The notes below the pieces were generated by a model. The model saw only the letters and a list, made by a program, of their open reading frames with translations, did not search any database and was not told where the DNA came from. From positions 18,714,588 to 18,778,587 of the forward strand of contig NC_133477.1 of NCBI RefSeq assembly GCF_025370935.1: a DNA stretch of 64,000 nt. Direction: 5' to 3'. Positions within the stretch are counted from its first letter, which is position 1. Each line of letters starts with the position of its first letter. The translations under genes and the position numbers were made by a program. Below, one piece after another: positions 63,029-64,000 of the stretch. This stretch comes from Choristoneura fumiferana (Eukaryota; Arthropoda; Insecta; Lepidoptera; Tortricidae).

Positions 63029-63655
63029 CTGAGGACAAAGTATGTATTGTAAATATCGTACAATCCGACGAGGATAGGTTAGGTTCGGCCCGCATAGAGG
63101 AGTACTTATACATTGCGCTTGTTTGTAAGATTGTATGATTAATAAATTTGCTATAGGATGTAGACCGTACCTTTATTGACCTACCGATATTTAGACACAA
63201 CTACCAGCAATATGACTACGGAATAACAGAGCGCAATCTACCTGACATAAGCATCCATCCACAAATTCTTCAGTTCCGAGAAAGTGCTTCTTTTACTTTT
63301 CTCCTAATCTTTTAATTGAGAATCGATAATAATCATTGTTTGTGTCTATTTTATTTTAACTTTCGTTATCGTTATCATCATTCATCAGCCTAATCCACAG
63401 TTGACCTAAGTTCACTGATGAACATAGGTCTCCATCTTAGAAAGTAATAATGAACGACGATTTGCCACCTGCATCCACCCAATGAGCAAATTCCTTACCT
63501 TAACCATAAGTTCATTCTTGAATCCTCCGTCGTAGTTTCTGCTGGAAGGTGCGGTGGGAACTAAGCCAGGAACGGGGCAGTAGACCTCAGTAGACCACGA
63601 CCGGGCCGAGGAGTTGTTGAGAACGTCTAATAGAACTTGAGGGTCGAGACCCATT
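62873..63655 (-). CDS. 3-hydroxyisobutyrate dehydrogenase, last two exons (5' end outside window)
   Basis: A mitochondrial NAD-dependent enzyme of valine breakdown, oxidising 3-hydroxyisobutyrate to methylmalonate semialdehyde. Two exons are seen on the minus strand: 63655-63499 and 63028-62873. The first encodes MGLDPQVLLDVLNNSSAR, SWSTEVY, PVPG and NYDGGF, the conserved segment of the C-terminal helical domain. The second encodes DLELASGMALG, SPIPLGAVATQIYR, then QKDFSFIYQLLKED and KK-stop. The junction GG...ELMVK|DLEL is in frame and matches the family's LMAKDL block. The NAD-binding Rossmann half and the catalytic lysine lie to the right of the window. The last residues end close to the normal family C-terminus. 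Confidence 0.9.
63499..63655 (-). CDS. 3-hydroxyisobutyrate dehydrogenase penultimate exon
   Basis: Acceptor cttttcag; donor TTAAG|gtaagg. The leading A completes a codon from the preceding exon, so the internal ATG is not a start. Confidence 0.9.
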
Positions 63656-63679
63656 CTGAAAAGTTATCAAAATATTGGT

Positions 63680-63895
63680 TAATTGGAATCTTTTTGTATT
63701 TTTTATTTCAATTCCATTTTTTTTGTTACTTTTACGGTCATCCCGTAAAACCCATATCGAAAATACAAACTGAAATATAGCTGCAAAGAAAAAACAGAAA
63801 AATAAGGCCAGCGCAGGGAATCGAACCCAGGTCCTCGGTATTCCGTGCCACGTGCATACCACGTGCACACTACATCACCACTGGTGGTCCGCTGG
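63680..63895 (-). mobile_element. SINE family D in a dehydrogenase intron
   Basis: The reverse complement has a tRNA-like head near 63890, B-box gggttcgattccc (about 63825), and the tail gtttgtattttcgatatggg at 63770 followed by the atttcaa block. Confidence 0.7.
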
Positions 63896-64000
63896 TGGGG
63901 ACTGATGCTCCAACGATTTCAATGAAATTTGGTAAGTAGGGGTTTTCGGGGATGAAAAATTGATCTAGCTTGGTCTTATCTCTGGGAAAACGGTTGTTAC
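63896..64000 (+). repeat. Fragment shared with 19060-19170
   Basis: tcaatgaaatttggtaagta through cttggtct-atctctgggaaa is colinear with 19060-19140. The family is unnamed. Confidence 0.55.

Noticed and set aside
63412..63654. 80-codon frame starting at an internal ATG in the dehydrogenase exon
   Set aside because: The ATG is internal to the exon (it follows a splice acceptor by one base); the real protein begins outside the window.

Overview
This window looks like a piece of a lepidopteran (moth or butterfly) nuclear genome. It is AT-rich and intron-rich, with small exons separated by kilobases of dispersed repeats. The repeats are of kinds familiar from Lepidoptera: tRNA-derived SINEs, Helitron-like elements ending in a hairpin and CTAG, LINE 3' ends with microsatellite tails, and many foldback MITEs. 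It also holds a cytochrome P450 of the CYP4 clan and a trypsin-fold midgut-type protein. The order is inferred from these features, not from a database search. Two runs of N (2773-2872 and 46014-46155) are assembly gaps.

Three host genes can be supported. (1) A CYP4-clan cytochrome P450 lies on the minus strand. Seven phase-consistent exons run from 45986 down to a stop at 34501. The N-terminal quarter is not found in the window. (2) An intact four-exon gene on the plus strand (56221-59660) encodes a 249-residue secreted trypsin-fold protein. Two of the three catalytic residues are replaced (Asp102 to Asn, Ser195 to Asp), so it is a serine protease homologue rather than a protease. (3) The last two exons of 3-hydroxyisobutyrate dehydrogenase lie on the minus strand (62873-63655); the rest runs off the right edge. 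The three genes do not form a functional unit.

Everything else is intergenic or intronic and dominated by mobile DNA. 1-2772: a Tc1-type transposon with double (IR/DR) ends nested in an older repeat. 2873-5999: a 3-kb segment found again, inverted and nearly identical, at 47363-50378. The two arms therefore enclose about 41 kb that contains all the recognised P450 exons. 6000-31500: SINEs, MITEs and LINE ends, including a 796-bp foldback element with a 9-bp target duplication (27400-28195) and a palindrome-rich element (29639-30112). 31567-34255: a LINE reverse-transcriptase relic, a Helitron-like element and another LINE 3' end. 34501-45986: the P450 gene with heavily loaded introns, including a Penelope-like GIY-YIG relic. 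46156-56160: palindrome-rich element, second duplication arm, MITEs, and a Helitron-like element carrying about 1 kb of 12-bp minisatellite. 56165-59660: the serine protease homologue. 59661-62866: repeats and microsatellites. 62867-64000: the 3-hydroxyisobutyrate dehydrogenase 3' end.

The items most worth following are the double-substituted pseudoprotease, the inverted duplication around the P450, the foldback element with a 9-bp duplication, and the Helitron-borne minisatellite.
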